NCBI GenBank assembly: GCA_951640195.1
Contig: OX621163.1
Coordinates: forward strand, 3,348,001 to 3,412,000
Length of the DNA stretch: 64,000 nucleotides
Direction of reading: 5' to 3'
Source: Porpolomopsis calyptriformis
Lineage: Eukaryota; Basidiomycota; Agaricomycetes; Agaricales; Hygrophoraceae
Shown here: in pieces, positions 19,620-31,723 of the stretch
Layout of the letters: each line of letters starts with the position of its first letter
Position numbering within the stretch: the stretch's first letter is position 1
Made by a program: the position numbers and the translations under genes
The notes under the pieces: model-generated
Seen by the model: the letters and a program-made list of their open reading frames with translations, nothing else
Databases searched by the model: none
Told to the model about the DNA's origin: nothing

Positions 19620-22600
19620 TCAGTGCCTCTTAACTGGCCATCTCGGTAGTTGATGAGGGGTATCTATGCCCATTAGGGTTAGATATTTATCTAGAGCACT
19701 AAGCTCTTTACACAATGAGATGGGCTCCCATGTTGTGTCTCTGAGGTTCCAACGAACCTCCAGCTCAGGTTTTTGGTTGTCCCACCTATGGCTGACTATT
19801 TCGTCAACTAACCATTCAGTTTGAAGTGGTTCACCAAAGTCATAAGCATCTACTGACGCTCGGTTAGGGAATAACGCATCATTGTTTGGATGGTGTGGAC
19901 GCAGCAAATTTACATGAAAGCACAGATGAATCCATCGCTTCGTGAGCTTGTTGGAGAGTTCCAACTCATAGTTGGATTCATTAGGAAAGGCCTGTAAGAC
20001 TTTGTACGGCCCAACTAACCTTGGCAGTAGTTTCCCTGCTCTACCTTGCAGTAGTTTAAGGTTCTTAGTTGATAGATACATGAAGTCATTTACTTTTATC
20101 AACGGTTCTTCCCGTCTATGCTGATTAGCGTAGTGTCTTTGAAATATGCAATGCGCAATGATTGCGTTATGAGCAGCTGCCAGATTCTGCAGTGCTTGTT
20201 GAGCAAATGCTTGGACACCTGGCAGTGTCTCAGCGGTTTTTTCTACCTGCTTAATCATAGCAGGCATATATACTCCATTCAGCTTGAATGGGGCAAAGCC
20301 TGTAGCTTCACTGATACTTGCGTTAATCACGAATTCGGTTATTGGGATCTTTGCGATCCAGTCTTGTTGATCCGAGCTTACGGTCACTCAGAGGATTTGA
20401 CCTATTGAATGATTAGCTCATTCAGTTGCGCCATCCGTCTGAGGATGGAAAGATGTAGACATTAATAGTTTAGCTCCTAAGAGCCTATGAAGTTCGCTCC
20501 ACCATTTGGAGGTAAATTTCAAGTCTCTGTCTGAGACTATACTTTTGGGAAGGCCATGAAGCCTTACTACTTCTTTTAAGTAGATCCACAAAAGCTCTGA
20601 TGCTTTCGTTTTGGTAATTACCAGAATTAGGTGGATCATTGATGTCATTCGACAAATGACTACCCATAGGTAATTGTACCCATCAATTTCGGGAAACAGA
20701 CTAATAAAGTCCATTCCTATTGATTACCACGGTTTCATAGGTATGGGTAATGAATGCAACAGTCCTGTCGGGCACTGCATATCGTCTTTCGACATTTGAC
20801 AAGTCTAGCATAACTTGCAGAATTGTTTAACATGGCTAAATATCTTAGGCCACCAGTACCATTGTCTTACATAGTCGGTGGTATGTTGTGGACTAAAATG
20901 GCCTACTATTGAGTATGCTTGATCAATGATCAGGCTGAAAATTGATTCTTGTCCCATCTTTGCAGATGGGATACATAGTACTTCCTCTCCCCCCAAATTC
21001 TTAGACCAAATCAGGCCTTCACGAACAGTGAACGCCTTATGGTGATCAGGGTTTTCAAGACCCTTGCTGAATAATGCATTGGATATATATCCTCCGCGAA
21101 TCGCTACTGTCAGTGATTCATCATGCTCTATACGAGCGCGCAAGTTCTCTCCCCATTTACAGGATTGGAATATCATTGGATCGTCCAGGGACGATCTTAA
21201 TTTTTTTATCAGTTCTATTTCTGGAATCAGAACTAGCATGAGTGCTGCCACTTGTGCATCTCTATCTTCTTCCCTTTCAAGAAGATGATTGCTTTGGCGT
21301 TGTTGAATGTCTTCAATGACCTGGATAGCCTTCATTTCGATGGCTCCAGTATTAATTTTGTTTAAATGATCCCAAGGGAGATCATCCTTTTCTGGGTCTA
21401 GATGTATATCTACGTCTATGTATTCACTCACCGGATGAGTGTTATACCATGTATCACTTTCATAATAATGTGATAATGCATTGGCAACTTTATTCAGTTG
21501 CCCTTTGACATATGTTATGTCAAAGTCAAATCTTGACAGGTATTCCATCCAATGAGCTTGTCAGCTAGACAGGTGTCTTTGTGTCTTGAAGAACTCAAGA
21601 GCTTGATGGTCAGTCACAATGTCAACCCAATATCCTATCAGTTTGTCCTCCCATTTAAGGAGAGCTTTGAGTATCGTGATCATTTTGTGCTCGAATGTAC
21701 GATAATTCCGTTGAGCATCTGTAAACTTTCATGACATAAATCCTGCTGGTCTGCAGGTTTGCCAGGTAGGACCTTGTCCATACATTGCACCGATGCCATG
21801 TATTGAGGTGTCACAGATGACCCATATGGGTTCATCTTTCTTGTGACATATCGGCACTAGTATAGGTGTCAAGCAGCATATCTGCTTTATTGTTTCAAAG
21901 CATTTATCGTGGATTGGTCTCCACGCGAACAGTTGCCCGTTCACTGTCATGGCTGCTAACGGCCCTGTATAACTTGAGATATCTGGCAGGAAATGTGCCA
22001 GATATTGTATGAGTCCTATAAATTTCTGGACATCATTGTAATTGCATGGTTGTCACCAATCGCATATTCTCGCCATTTTATCGGCATCTGTGTGTAGCCC
22101 TTTGTCATCTATCTTATAACCTAGACAGTCAATAACATCGGCATACAGTTTGCACTTCTCCTCTTGGAGGTAGAACTTGTATTCTCGTAGTTTACCAAAC
22201 ACAAGACCCAAGTGTTTTTCATGCTCTGAGATGGAAGCACTATAGATGAATAGATTATCAAGATACGCATACATGAATATGCCAATGAAATCTCGAAAGA
22301 TCATTGTCATTACCTGCTAGAATGTAGCGGGTGCATTGCAGTCTCCTATCTGCATTGTATAGCTCATGTAGGTGCTATATATAGTTGCAAACATGCTTTT
22401 ATACACATCTTCAGGTACTGTCCATACCTGCTCATAAGCATCTGATAGGTCAATTTTTGACCTTATTGTTCTGCCAGCCACATCATATCTGATCTGGTCT
22501 TGGTCTGGAAAGGGCGTAATGTCCTTCAAAGTATTGTCGTTGCGTTTGCGACAATCAATTGGCATCTGTAGAGTGCACCAACTCCCACCATCTGGTGCGC

Positions 22601-23856
22601 ATATACCATGCGATCTTCGCCATAAGCTGAGGCTTTAGTGAGTCTGGACATCTTGGAAGGTAGTAATTGTACTTCTTATCTTTGTCGATAAGAGGTATGT
22701 GGTGATTGACACCACATACTGGAGGCAATTCCTCAGGTACTCCATGCATAATATCTTGGCACACTTCGATCCATTTGGCTTGAAGGCAAGGTCTATCCTC
22801 ATGTGTTAGAGATGTTTCGGTCCTTTTGTTCAGTTGAACAATTTGAGCTACACTCAGTAGCATCTTTTCATTAGACCCAGTAGGGGTACTCTCTTTTATT
22901 TTCTTTGTGTTCGCGTCTGAACACCTTTTTCTTGAAAACTCCTTGACAAACTCTTTTGGTTTGTCAGTTTCTGTGACATCCTGTCTGGACATTTTCCCTG
23001 CAGAACCTTTTGGTTCTGCATCTGCTAGTTATTCAGCAGACCTTTGTTCAGTTCATTGCAGCGATTGTCTGCACACGATTTCATCATTTTCCTCCCCTTC
23101 AGTTAGAGCGGGAGCAGCTACCCTGCAGACCATTATCTGGTTCATGCTAGGCTCTAGCGTAATTCCAAATTCATGCATGAACCCGATGCCAATTATAGCA
23201 TCGAATCTGTCAATATTTATGATATTGAAGTAGTATTTCTTTGCAATACTTTCATACTGCATGGGACAGTAAGTACTGTAGTTAATCCGCGATCTACTAC
23301 TGCAGCATCCTAGTTGGATCAGCACAGGGTCCTTCAACTGATATATTTTCAGATTTGCAACTCTCACAAATTCTGGGCTAATGGCATCAGAGGTGCTGCC
23401 TGTATCAAACATTACAACAGCTACGAGGCCGTTTAATTCCATGCGAGCCACTAAAGGCCTTACTTTCATGCTCAGCTTCACTGGGCGGTCCTGCTGTCTG
23501 CTGGACTTATGAACCCATGATTTGGGTTGAGTGTGCTCTTTGAACACTTGTTTGTCGTTTATGGATGCTATAAATTCACAAGCAGAGTTACTCGTTTCTC
23601 TGATTGAACGTATCTGTTCATTGACGATGTTATTGTCATCTTCCTCTTGTGAGTACTCCTCATACTCATCATATTCTTGGAGGTGATACTCTTCACCTTG
23701 TGATGTATACTGCGATCCTTGTAAAGGATCATCCTCCTCTTCCTCAACTATGATTCTGTAGTTGTTTTGAGGCTTGTCTGCCTCTTGGTTGTTCTCATCG
23801 ATAGCGTCTTCTGCTACCATTTTGAATGCATCCTCCCCCTCTTGGATTGCTGCCAT
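19620..23856 (-). pseudogene. TE-F pol: protease, RT, RNase H, integrase, chromodomain-like tail (broken)
   Basis: Read leftward: an acidic linker, then protease (FDTGSTSDAISPEF near 23,390-23,420), reverse transcriptase 22,053-22,700 (YLDN instead of YLDD near 22,250), RNase H 21,550-21,950, integrase 20,400-21,548 (HHCC region near 20,810-20,920; HPQTDGATE near 20,420-20,440). The C-terminus (19,620-19,800) is chromodomain-like (LEVRWNLRDTTWEPI). One frame change lies near 22,560. Most stops are TGA, for example at 20,415 after GATE, where arginine is expected. Confidence 0.9.
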
Positions 23857-26687
23857 TCAGGGCTTCCCAAAATTGGGACATTTCGGATCAGTCGCATAGT
23901 GGCCTGTTATAAACTGGTTGTTTGGAACGCGTTTTACTTCGGGTGTTCTGTCCCAAGAGATATAGGATATGGTTCCAAGTCCTTGTTATGAGTAGGCTAA
24001 TGAGGAATCAGACTTAAAGTCTGATACATACAAGAGGCACTCTTTATATACTGACTACTTATCTGTGTGAGTCAGTGCGACATAACATGAGGTAGAGATA
24101 AGAATGAGTCATCATGATCGATGACGAATCATAAGGGGTTGAAACGTAATGGAAATGAAGTATGTCCACATATAGGTAGAGTAGTGGGGAATCCCAGAGG
24201 AAGGCAATGGGGAATCCCAGAGAAAGATGGTGGGGAATCCCAAGATAAGATACAGGTTTGCATGTGATAAGATAAGAGAAAAAAGAAAATTAAGACCATA
24301 ACATGGCCAAATTTGCCACACGTGTAGCATTTCACACTAGACGATCCTGTCTGGTTCTTATTATATGCTGGCACCTGTGGCGTTGGTTTACTTCCAGAAC
24401 TGCTAGGTCTATTTGGCAGTGGTCTGTAAGGCTGATGGTTGTCAGTTAGTCTATACAGTTGGTATGGACCTCGTTTGTTAGCATACTTATTATACGCTGG
24501 CTTTGAATACAACAGTGTCTCTTTATTTGTCATCTAATTTGTTAGCGGCTGCATATTCACAGTTGCTTTCAGCTGACTGGTTACTCCAGATGTCACCTTG
24601 CATCGCTCATTGTAGCAATGCTTTATTCAAATGCTCTCTTCAACACATCAAGCAACTTTGAGGATCATCTCAAGTGACGAGGTTTTGGCAGTAACACCTT
24701 TCTGGACAACTGCGTCAGTTATCCTTGCAGGTAGACCCAATAATAATTGGGTTTTAAATGTATACGAGTCAGGCTCATGTATCATATGTCCTGTGTACCT
24801 CTCAAGGTTGTAGAAAAATCCTGAGACACCACCTTCCATGGTGTACTTTCTTGAATAGAATTTCATCGTAGCATCCTGTATAGATGCTTCATGAATGAAC
24901 CGGTCATACAGTCCAGTTATGACCTCTTTAAATGTCCATCGGCATTTCTGCCTAGACACGCTGTCGACATTGTCATTGAACCACTGTCTTGCTTTGTCCG
25001 CAAGATAAATAGCCGTTAAAGCGATACGCTCTGGCTCAGCATTAGGTCCAGCGTAGTTGGACAATTTCAACCATCTCAAGAATGATTGAAGCCACCCATC
25101 AAACTTCTCAATGTCCTCTTCACTGCTATACTCTTTTGGAGTAGGTAGTTTAGGTGATGAGGTTCAGAAACTGGATAGGTTTCCTTTCAGTGGTTTGCCC
25201 ACTTGTTCATCAATTAATTTATGATATTTACAATGAATGTCTCTGAGGTAATCAGAGCATTGATCTTTCCCCTCATATTTATGAGGTTTACGGCTACAAC
25301 TTCTGTGTCATATTGTTGTTTTTGATGTCTGTTTAGACATTCTCTTACTACCATGTCCAGTAGCATCGGATGGTCAATTCCTTGACTGGTCACTTCCAGT
25401 GTCCATCGTTTCGCTATGATCAGACTCATCATCAGAAGATGATCCTTGATCTGGGTCATCTGAATCACCATCATCTGACTGGTGATACCACCTTCTATCT
25501 GAGGGTAGCCTGCGGTCTCGTTTGGACTGCTCATTTTGTCCTTCTGCCCATAAATCTATGGTTTCTCCAGAAGTGTCGAAGGCAATGCCTTGATCATCCA
25601 GGCCAGATCTTCTGGTTTCACGGATGTTGCCATTTCTCAACCTTTGGATGGCCACTCTGTCCTTGAGTATGAATGTGCCTAGTCTCAAGGCTGCTTCATT
25701 TTCTTATTTGAATGACCTGTTCTGGTTATTCCTCTTCTTACTTCCATGTTGATGTTTATTGACTTGATCAGCTGTGGCTTGCCGTCTCTGATAGATGGAA
25801 CTCGTCTCATCTTCTTGTTGAGGATGGCAAAGCTCAGCTTCTGCTTGTTGCAGAAGTTCATCTTCTTTGTCCCTATCTGGATGAGTGGTTGTATCCATCT
25901 TATTTCAATGGGTGTTATCACTATTCTTACACACCATAACCTTATTAAGGTCATTGGCTAGCTTCATGAATTCCTCATGACTAATTCTGCCCGTTCTCAT
26001 CTGAACAAGTACATTGACCCTGTCAACTACATTGGAGAGTGTCTCGCTCGATGCCTCGCGATTCTGCGGGTGCTTTTCTTGTCATCTCTTATTATGGGTG
26101 ACAGTCGACATCTGACTGGGTGTGGGTGACAGGTCTCGTTGCTCATATTGATTGTCTATTTCATTACACTGTAATAGATTTAACATTTGATGAACATATA
26201 CTCATTCATTCAGGTTTCGCGATGAGGAAGGGACTCCTGTCCTTGTTTGACCCTCAGTGAGGGTGTGCATTAAAGTATCGAGTGTAGGGTCAATTGTTAT
26301 ACTTACATGCCGACTTGTCATCGGCGACGACTCCTCTCTTTCCGTGAGTTGGGAACTGCCATCATCTAAGTTAGCACAATGTCTTTGTTCACTCTGGGGT
26401 GAATTTATGGCCATTGCTGGCTGTCGTTGGGTGTCGCTAAGGTCGTGACGTGGCACACCTGAATCAGCAATGGCGCTTGTCTGTGCCATTCCCAGGTCGT
26501 TGTTGTTGTCAGGTGGTTTGCCTTGCGAGTTGCATGCCGTTGAGGCCCACATGATTCGAGTCTTTGTCATTGATAGAGGCTGTGTCATCAACTGGGAAGC
26601 TTTTTCAATCAAAGTTGATTTACACAGATATTCCACAATTTCTTGTGGATGTGCAAAAAAGTGTAAGGGTTGGGGATAAGTTATCAC
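23857..26687 (-). pseudogene. TE-F gag (broken, split by a solo LTR)
   Basis: Minus-strand pieces from 26,687 leftward: a long polar N-terminal region (Gln/Asp/Ser rich), the capsid-like segment at 24,648-25,079 (ADKARQWFNDNV and FIHEASIQDATMKF are typical of Ty3 Gag), and a zinc knuckle that begins CYTCGKFGH near 24,310. The knuckle is cut by the insertion at 23905-24303 and finishes with HYATDPKC near 23,880. A TGA near 23,857 separates it from the protease region. If that codon was CGA, gag and pol formed one polyprotein. Confidence 0.85.
23905..24303 (+). mobile_element. Solo LTR inside the TE-F gag zinc knuckle
   Basis: 399 bp starting TGTTATAAAC and ending GACCATAACA, flanked by TGGCC on both sides (23900-23904, 24304-24308). 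Removing it and one copy rejoins the zinc knuckle in frame. TTTATATA near 24,036 could be its TATA box, which suggests the plus orientation (uncertain). It contains three copies of TGGGGAATCCCA at 23-bp steps (24185, 24208, 24231). It matches no other LTR in the window. Confidence 0.88.
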
Positions 26688-26856
26688 ACTTTGCTCAATA
26701 CTAGGATATGCACAGAACTAATATATTGGGGCAATCTGGTATAAGCGGGAGTGGGATGTAAACTTATTGTTTACCTAAGCATAACCAGTACTTAAGGTAT
26801 CTGGTACAAATATGTACAAACACAGTGCGGTGGCTGTATGTAACATATCTGTTACA
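26662..26856 (-). repeat. TE-F 5' LTR
   Basis: Copy of 16784-16978. Several differences are TG in one copy against CA in the other at the same dinucleotide. Confidence 0.92.
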
Positions 26857-26861
26857 AGAAT

Positions 26862-27620
26862 ACCAGTATGGTTGATTTGCATATAGAGAAGGAGCTAGCC
26901 ATAGGGCATTACTCCAAGGTATACACCCTAGACAAGTTCCTTGCATTGTTCGGTCCTTATTGCACCTCTCCACTTGGTGTGACTTTTTCTGGGTTGCAAT
27001 TGAAGGTCTGTGTTATTCAGGATCATTCTTTCCCTCATTGCAACCCCCTGATTGCATCTATCAATTCTGAAATAGACTCATCATCATTCTTGTTTGACTG
27101 GAATACGTTTCTTGATTGCTATCTAGCAACATCATCTGCACCCCCAGGAACTCAGGTTGTCATGTATGATGTGGGCGCTGCTCACTGCCATATGCCTGTA
27201 GCTCCTAAGGACTATCTTCACATCTGCATCAAGTGGAAAGGGCTGGTCCATATGGATTACTGTTGCTCATTTGGTTGCTCAAGTTCTTGTGGGATTTTTG
27301 GGAGACTTGCAGATGCTATCCACTGCATCTATGTGATGGCAGGTGTGATGCTCATTATCAAGTGGGCAGATGACTTCATGTTTTGGCAACATCTGAAACT
27401 AGAAGGCCCCCCATTCACCTATACATATGATGAGAAGCTGCTAAGGGATGTAGCAGATTACCTTGGGTGGCCCTGGTTTCCATCAAAGTGTATGCCCTTC
27501 AGAACAGAATTCTGTTATTTGGGGTTCAGATGGGACCTAATCAAGAAGACAGTGTTATTACCTGAGAGTAAATGCTTGAAGTTCTTGCAAAAACTATCTT
27601 CTTGGATGCTGTCAGAAATA
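26862..27620 (+). pseudogene. TE-E reverse transcriptase (DIRS type)
   Basis: Continuation of 15527-16783 after TE-F. The frame from 26,868 encodes a reverse transcriptase of the DIRS/YR group rather than the Ty3 group: VMYDVGAAHCHMPVAPKDY near 27,160, a FGCSSSCGIFGRLADAI-type block near 27,275-27,325, and the catalytic IIKWADDFMFW near 27,353-27,385 with both aspartates intact. The frame is lost just after 27,620, where unrelated repeat-rich sequence begins. Confidence 0.82.
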
Positions 27621-28260
27621 TCTGTGCCAAATGAGCACACTCATTTTGCACACTCTCAGGTGACATTGTGACACCTTGCACCAAATGAGCATACTCATTT
27701 TGTGCACCTTTTATAGTGTTTATGCTAAAGTCACTAAAGAGACTGTAACTCAAGAACCAGTGATTGGATTCACTCCAAACTTGGTTCACCCAACTCCTTG
27801 AAAGCTGCGCCAAACAAGCACACTCGTTTCGCGCACTATGAGCCACTGTGCCACTTGGCTCATCCATAACAGTCCCTTTCACCCTTTCATTTCACTTTAT
27901 TCTATACTCTTATTGAACCCCCTTTAAAGACTATATTACAGACCATTATCCCTTACATATCAGGTCCCTATGACCTTCAAACACTTGTCCCTTATAGTCC
28001 TTTATAGATTTCCCTTTTATTGCCTCATATATAAAGATACACTTTTTCGTAGTAGACTCCCTAGTTTTGACTTACTCGTCTACATACTGTGGTTCCATCC
28101 TGAATCCAACAGTCCCTTTGGAACTCTTGTCAGCTCTGTATTGTGTCATATTAGGCCTAGAGAACCCCCTTGGAACCTCAGTCCTAACAGACGCCAAGTG
28201 CCCAGGTGTCTCGGACTGAGGTGCAATCATTGGTTGGATCACTAAACTACTGCTGTCCTA
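27621..28260. repeat. Non-coding segment within TE-E carrying three copies of a palindromic motif
   Basis: Similar about 28-30-bp palindromes at 27624-27651, 27677-27706 and 27806-27835, each of the form TGCxCCAAAxGAGCAxACTCxTTTxGxGCA. The copies differ mainly at CG/TG/CA positions. The segment separates the RT and RNase H parts of TE-E. I see no gene in it. It may be another small insertion. Confidence 0.55.
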
Positions 28261-28269
28261 TTATTCTAT

Positions 28270-28905
28270 CCAGCTGCATGCACCTTCCAGGTCTTTATTG
28301 CTTTCTCGCCTCATTCCTGAGGATCAGCCATTCATACTTTGTCACATTCCTTTAACTATTTTGGAAGATATCAGCTAGTGGTCAGAGGTTCTAAGGCAAG
28401 ATTAGGTGGGAATCTCTTTATGTTATTTATCAGTGAAATCAAGAAAACATATTTACATTGACACTTCAACATCTTGGGGGATTAGGTTAACAATCGATAA
28501 TAGCTGGTTAGCCTAGCTTCTCCTTAGTAGCTGGAAAGAGGATGGGTATGATATTAGCTGGGCAGACCTTGTCGCATTGGAACTATGTATACTCACTTTG
28601 ATCAAAGGTGGGGCCTGCGATATGGCCTTCATTATTCATTTAGACAATTCTGGCATAGTGGTGTCCTTTTGAGAAGGCTTATTCTGGAGTATTGAACAGA
28701 ATATCATACTGTGCCATATTATTTTGCTTCTTCATGATTACAACCTTCATATTATCCCTAAATGGATTCCCTCAAAAGAAAATCTGGTAGATAACCCTTC
28801 TTGTGGTTTATTTCTATTATCCCTAATGATTCTGTATCCTCCAAAGGTCCCTCAGGCCCTATCATCTTGGGTAGGCAGTTGTTATCAACCTACAGCTCAT
28901 TAATA
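28270..28905 (+). pseudogene. TE-E RNase H (DIRS type, broken)
   Basis: The frame contains the DIRS-type RNase H signature in order: IYIDTSTSWGIRL near 28,455-28,495, VALELCILTLI near 28,575-28,605, IIHLDNSGIVVSF near 28,630-28,670, then a NPS motif near 28,795 equivalent to the last Asp block. Several stops interrupt it. Confidence 0.75.
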
Positions 28906-28934
28906 CTAGTCTAGTAAAATATAGTAATTCACAT

Positions 28935-29658
28935 GTGTTATGTATTGGTCAGCCACATTGGTCTACCATACCTATCTCACCCATAATGCTAGCATATATT
29001 CTAGAATTCATGGAGAAAAACTATCCATCCTTGATTACCAATGTTCCCATGCCTTCTCATGAATTCTTGGATCTAGTAGCCTCTGCATGGGCACCATCAA
29101 CACGTCATACTTACAATGGCAGTATTCAATGGTTCATATCCTTCTGCAAGTTAAATGGTTGCCCCCTATCATTTTTAGAGTCAACAGCAGAAACTACAAT
29201 CTGTCGTTTCATTATGTCATTAGTGGGAAAGCACTTAGGATCATATATTTGCAATGAACTGGCAGCTATCCATGCTTTCCACATTCTATACAACCTTGAC
29301 TTCCCCTATTCCATCCATATCCAATACCTTCTCAAAGCAGGGGATAAGCTTACACCAGCATCTTCCCATCAAATACTGCATAACCTAGTAATAATTGAGA
29401 TATTAAAGTGGGTTTCAAAATCTCTGGATAAATCCATACCTCTGGATGCTTGCTGCTTCGCAGTGGCCTGTTGCACATTCTAGGGACAAGCTTGTCTTGG
29501 GGAACTAATCCCTTCTTCACATTCATTTGAGAAACACATGCTATTACCTGGTCTGATGGATTTACAACCTGCATTGACTGCGGCAGGGTCATGGGTGCTT
29601 CACCTCCCTTGGTTGAAGGCGAGTTCAGCAGGAGGTGTATCAGTGTTCTTGACACAGC
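28935..29658 (+). pseudogene. TE-E tyrosine recombinase, N-terminal part (broken)
   Basis: The frame 28,935-29,483 reads as the core-binding domain of a tyrosine recombinase (AWAPSTRHTYNGSIQWFISF near 29,089-29,148) and enters the catalytic domain. A TAG at 29,481-29,483 replaces a probable Trp. At the first catalytic Arg position the codon is TGT (29,493-29,495; ACLGEL where ARLGEL is usual). TE-H interrupts at 29,659; the domain resumes at 36,633. Confidence 0.8.
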
Positions 29659-30017
29659 TGTCAGAGATATATTTTTTCTTTTTCCTTTGCTTGTCTATTC
29701 CCATTTACATCAGACAGTTTACATCAATAACTGCTTAGCCACCCAAGCTCCACTTAGTAATAGAAGGTGACCAAGCCATATCTATATTTAGTCTACCATC
29801 ACTCTCCTTATCTACATGACTCATCCATAGTCGTTACAACTCACACATAGTCAGTATGACTCATACTTAGCTAGTATATAAAGCTAGTAGTAGATAGACT
29901 TAGGATAAGTCTGTTTCTTTTGTTAACACCCCAATCAGTAGTCTTCCAACCCTTTAAAACCCTACACCCAGAGCCTGAAGTAAAACCTTGCGATCAACCC
30001 TAGACTGCCATCTAACA
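29659..30017 (+). repeat. TE-H 5' LTR
   Basis: Starts TGTCAGAGATAT and ends CATCTAACA. TATA box TATATAAAG at 29875-29883, then AAGTCTGTTTCT at 29907-29918, the predicted RNA start. Confidence 0.94.
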
Positions 30018-30029
30018 AGAAACAGACTT
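30018..30029 (+). promoter_or_regulatory. TE-H self-priming primer binding site
   Basis: AGAAACAGACTT abuts the 5' LTR and is the perfect 12-base reverse complement of 29907-29918, about 30 bp after the LTR TATA box. This matches the Tf1 self-priming arrangement. There is no TGG tRNA-type site here. Confidence 0.78.
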
Positions 30030-30197
30030 CCTTCTTGCTCACTCCACACTATACAACCTCTACTCTATCTGGCCAGTGCTGAAGGTCTTCACCCACCAGA
30101 TCAATTTCACCACCCAGACATCAACATCGATTAGGCTTGCTCTCTCCCCTTGTATTCCCGTCAAGCCCCCCAATATCCAACTGCCACCGTTCCACCA

Positions 30198-31597
30198 ATG
30201 GTTTTGACTCGTTCATCATCCACTATCCCTCACCCTGCCATCCCTCCCTCCCAGGAAGGCTCTCTCCCTCCTGCCCCAGCTCCCTTCCATGATGAGATGG
30301 TTAACCCTGCCCAAGAAGAAGAAGAAGAACAAGAACAAGCAGGTCCCTCTCACTCAAAAGGGAAAGGTCAAGCTAAGGACAATAATGAGGATAAAGAAGA
30401 AGATCCACACATAGCCTTCGAGATCATGAAGCAGGATTATCAGCAATTGCTGCAGGTCCAACAAAACCAAGCACAAGCGAGTCATAGAATTGAACAATAA
30501 CTTCAAGTATTGATGGCCAACCTCATAGGCCCCCAACCTGTCCCTGCCCCTCTTAGGCCATTTCCCTAACCCTTCCAAGTACCCCCAGTATTCTCCCAAC
30601 CTGTCCCTGCCCCTGCCCCTGCCCCCGCCAAGATCAAGATGAACCCTCCTGATGAATTCTCTAGTGATCCCACCAAGCTTCACAACTTCCTGCATCAAGT
30701 GAAGCTGAACCATTTGGGATGACCAGGAATCTCAGAGGCCGACAAGATTATCTATACCTTGTCGTTTATGATCGGAGGAAATGCAGAACTATGGGCTGAG
30801 CGTCAAGTAGACGCTTACACAACGTTGAACTGGGTTGGTGCCGATTGGGGTGTCTTTGAACAAGCCCTTGCCCGAGACTTTGGAGACTTGGATCCCAAGT
30901 CAACTGCTCAACTGAAGATCAAGGACGTCAAGCAGTTCAACAAGAGCACAGAGGAGTATAACATCAATTTCAATCAATGGGCCCATGATACTGGATACGG
31001 ACAAGAAGCTTCAATAACTTTGTATAAAGACGGACTCAACCCCTCCCTTTTGCGACAGATCTATCTTTCAGATCGTCAACCCACCACCCTCTTTGAATGG
31101 CAGTCTCATGCTGCTGAACTTGACAGACGACATTGAGAATTTTTGGCTAGAACGTCTTCTAAGCCCCAGACTTGCAACACTCGCATCACCAACACCCCCT
31201 ACTGACAAGGACCACCTGCTGGTCCCTCCACCTATTCCAACCCTGCTGCCCCCAGAATCAAACAAGAAGAGAAGCCTGCTTCACTAGGAGGAATTCCCAA
31301 AGGAGCATGTTTCAACTGTGGACGATTTGGCCACTTTGCCAGTTCTTGTCCCAATGCTCCTAGGACAAGTACTTCTGGTTCTGGAAGCTGCTCCTTCACC
31401 CCAGCAGCTAGAGGTCATGGAGGAAAGAAACCTAGTCGAGGGAGAAACGTTTGAGTTCTGGAGACCTCAGCCTCGATTGAGGAGGTCAACTCCAATGAAG
31501 ATTCTCATCAAGATTTCGAGAAGTGTGGTATCGTCAACTGGGAGCCTAAGAGGAAAGAAGAGCTGAAGAGAGCTTTGGAGAAACAGGGTTTTTGAAC
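30198..31597 (+). pseudogene. TE-H gag (broken)
   Basis: ATG 30198 opens a frame that stays in register to about 31,595 with stops only. Order: Pro/Ser-rich N-terminus, an acidic Glu-rich run near 30,315, a Gln-rich helical part, the capsid-like segment 30,640-31,136, then the zinc knuckle CFNCGRFGHFASSC near 31,308-31,350. Stops are TAA at about 30,498 and 30,568, and TGA near 30,720, 31,134, 31,202, 31,453 and 31,593. Confidence 0.85.
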
Positions 31598-31723
31598 AGT
31601 CCAGACAATAGCTTGTGCGTTGCGGACTCCTTTTCTATGTGTACCACTACCCCTATACAATCTATTTCCTAAATTCTTGGTACACTTGATTCGAGTAAAG
31701 AAGCTTTAACCATACCCCTTTGG

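Larger units (their letters stand above)
16784..26856 (-). mobile_element. TE-F: Ty3/gypsy element with an extra 3' ORF, inserted in TE-E
   Basis: Two 195-bp LTRs (16784-16978, 26662-26856) flank a minus-strand gag-pol plus a 762-codon frame between integrase and the 3' LTR. Target duplication AGAAT at 16779-16783 and 26857-26861. A polypurine tract (AAAGGGGGAGGA, minus strand) precedes the 3' LTR. LTR divergence is about 13 of 195 sites by eye, 12 of them transitions, so TE-F is older than TE-A and TE-H. I could not find a self-priming match or a tRNA-type primer site next to its 5' LTR. A solo LTR lies inside its gag. Confidence 0.92.
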
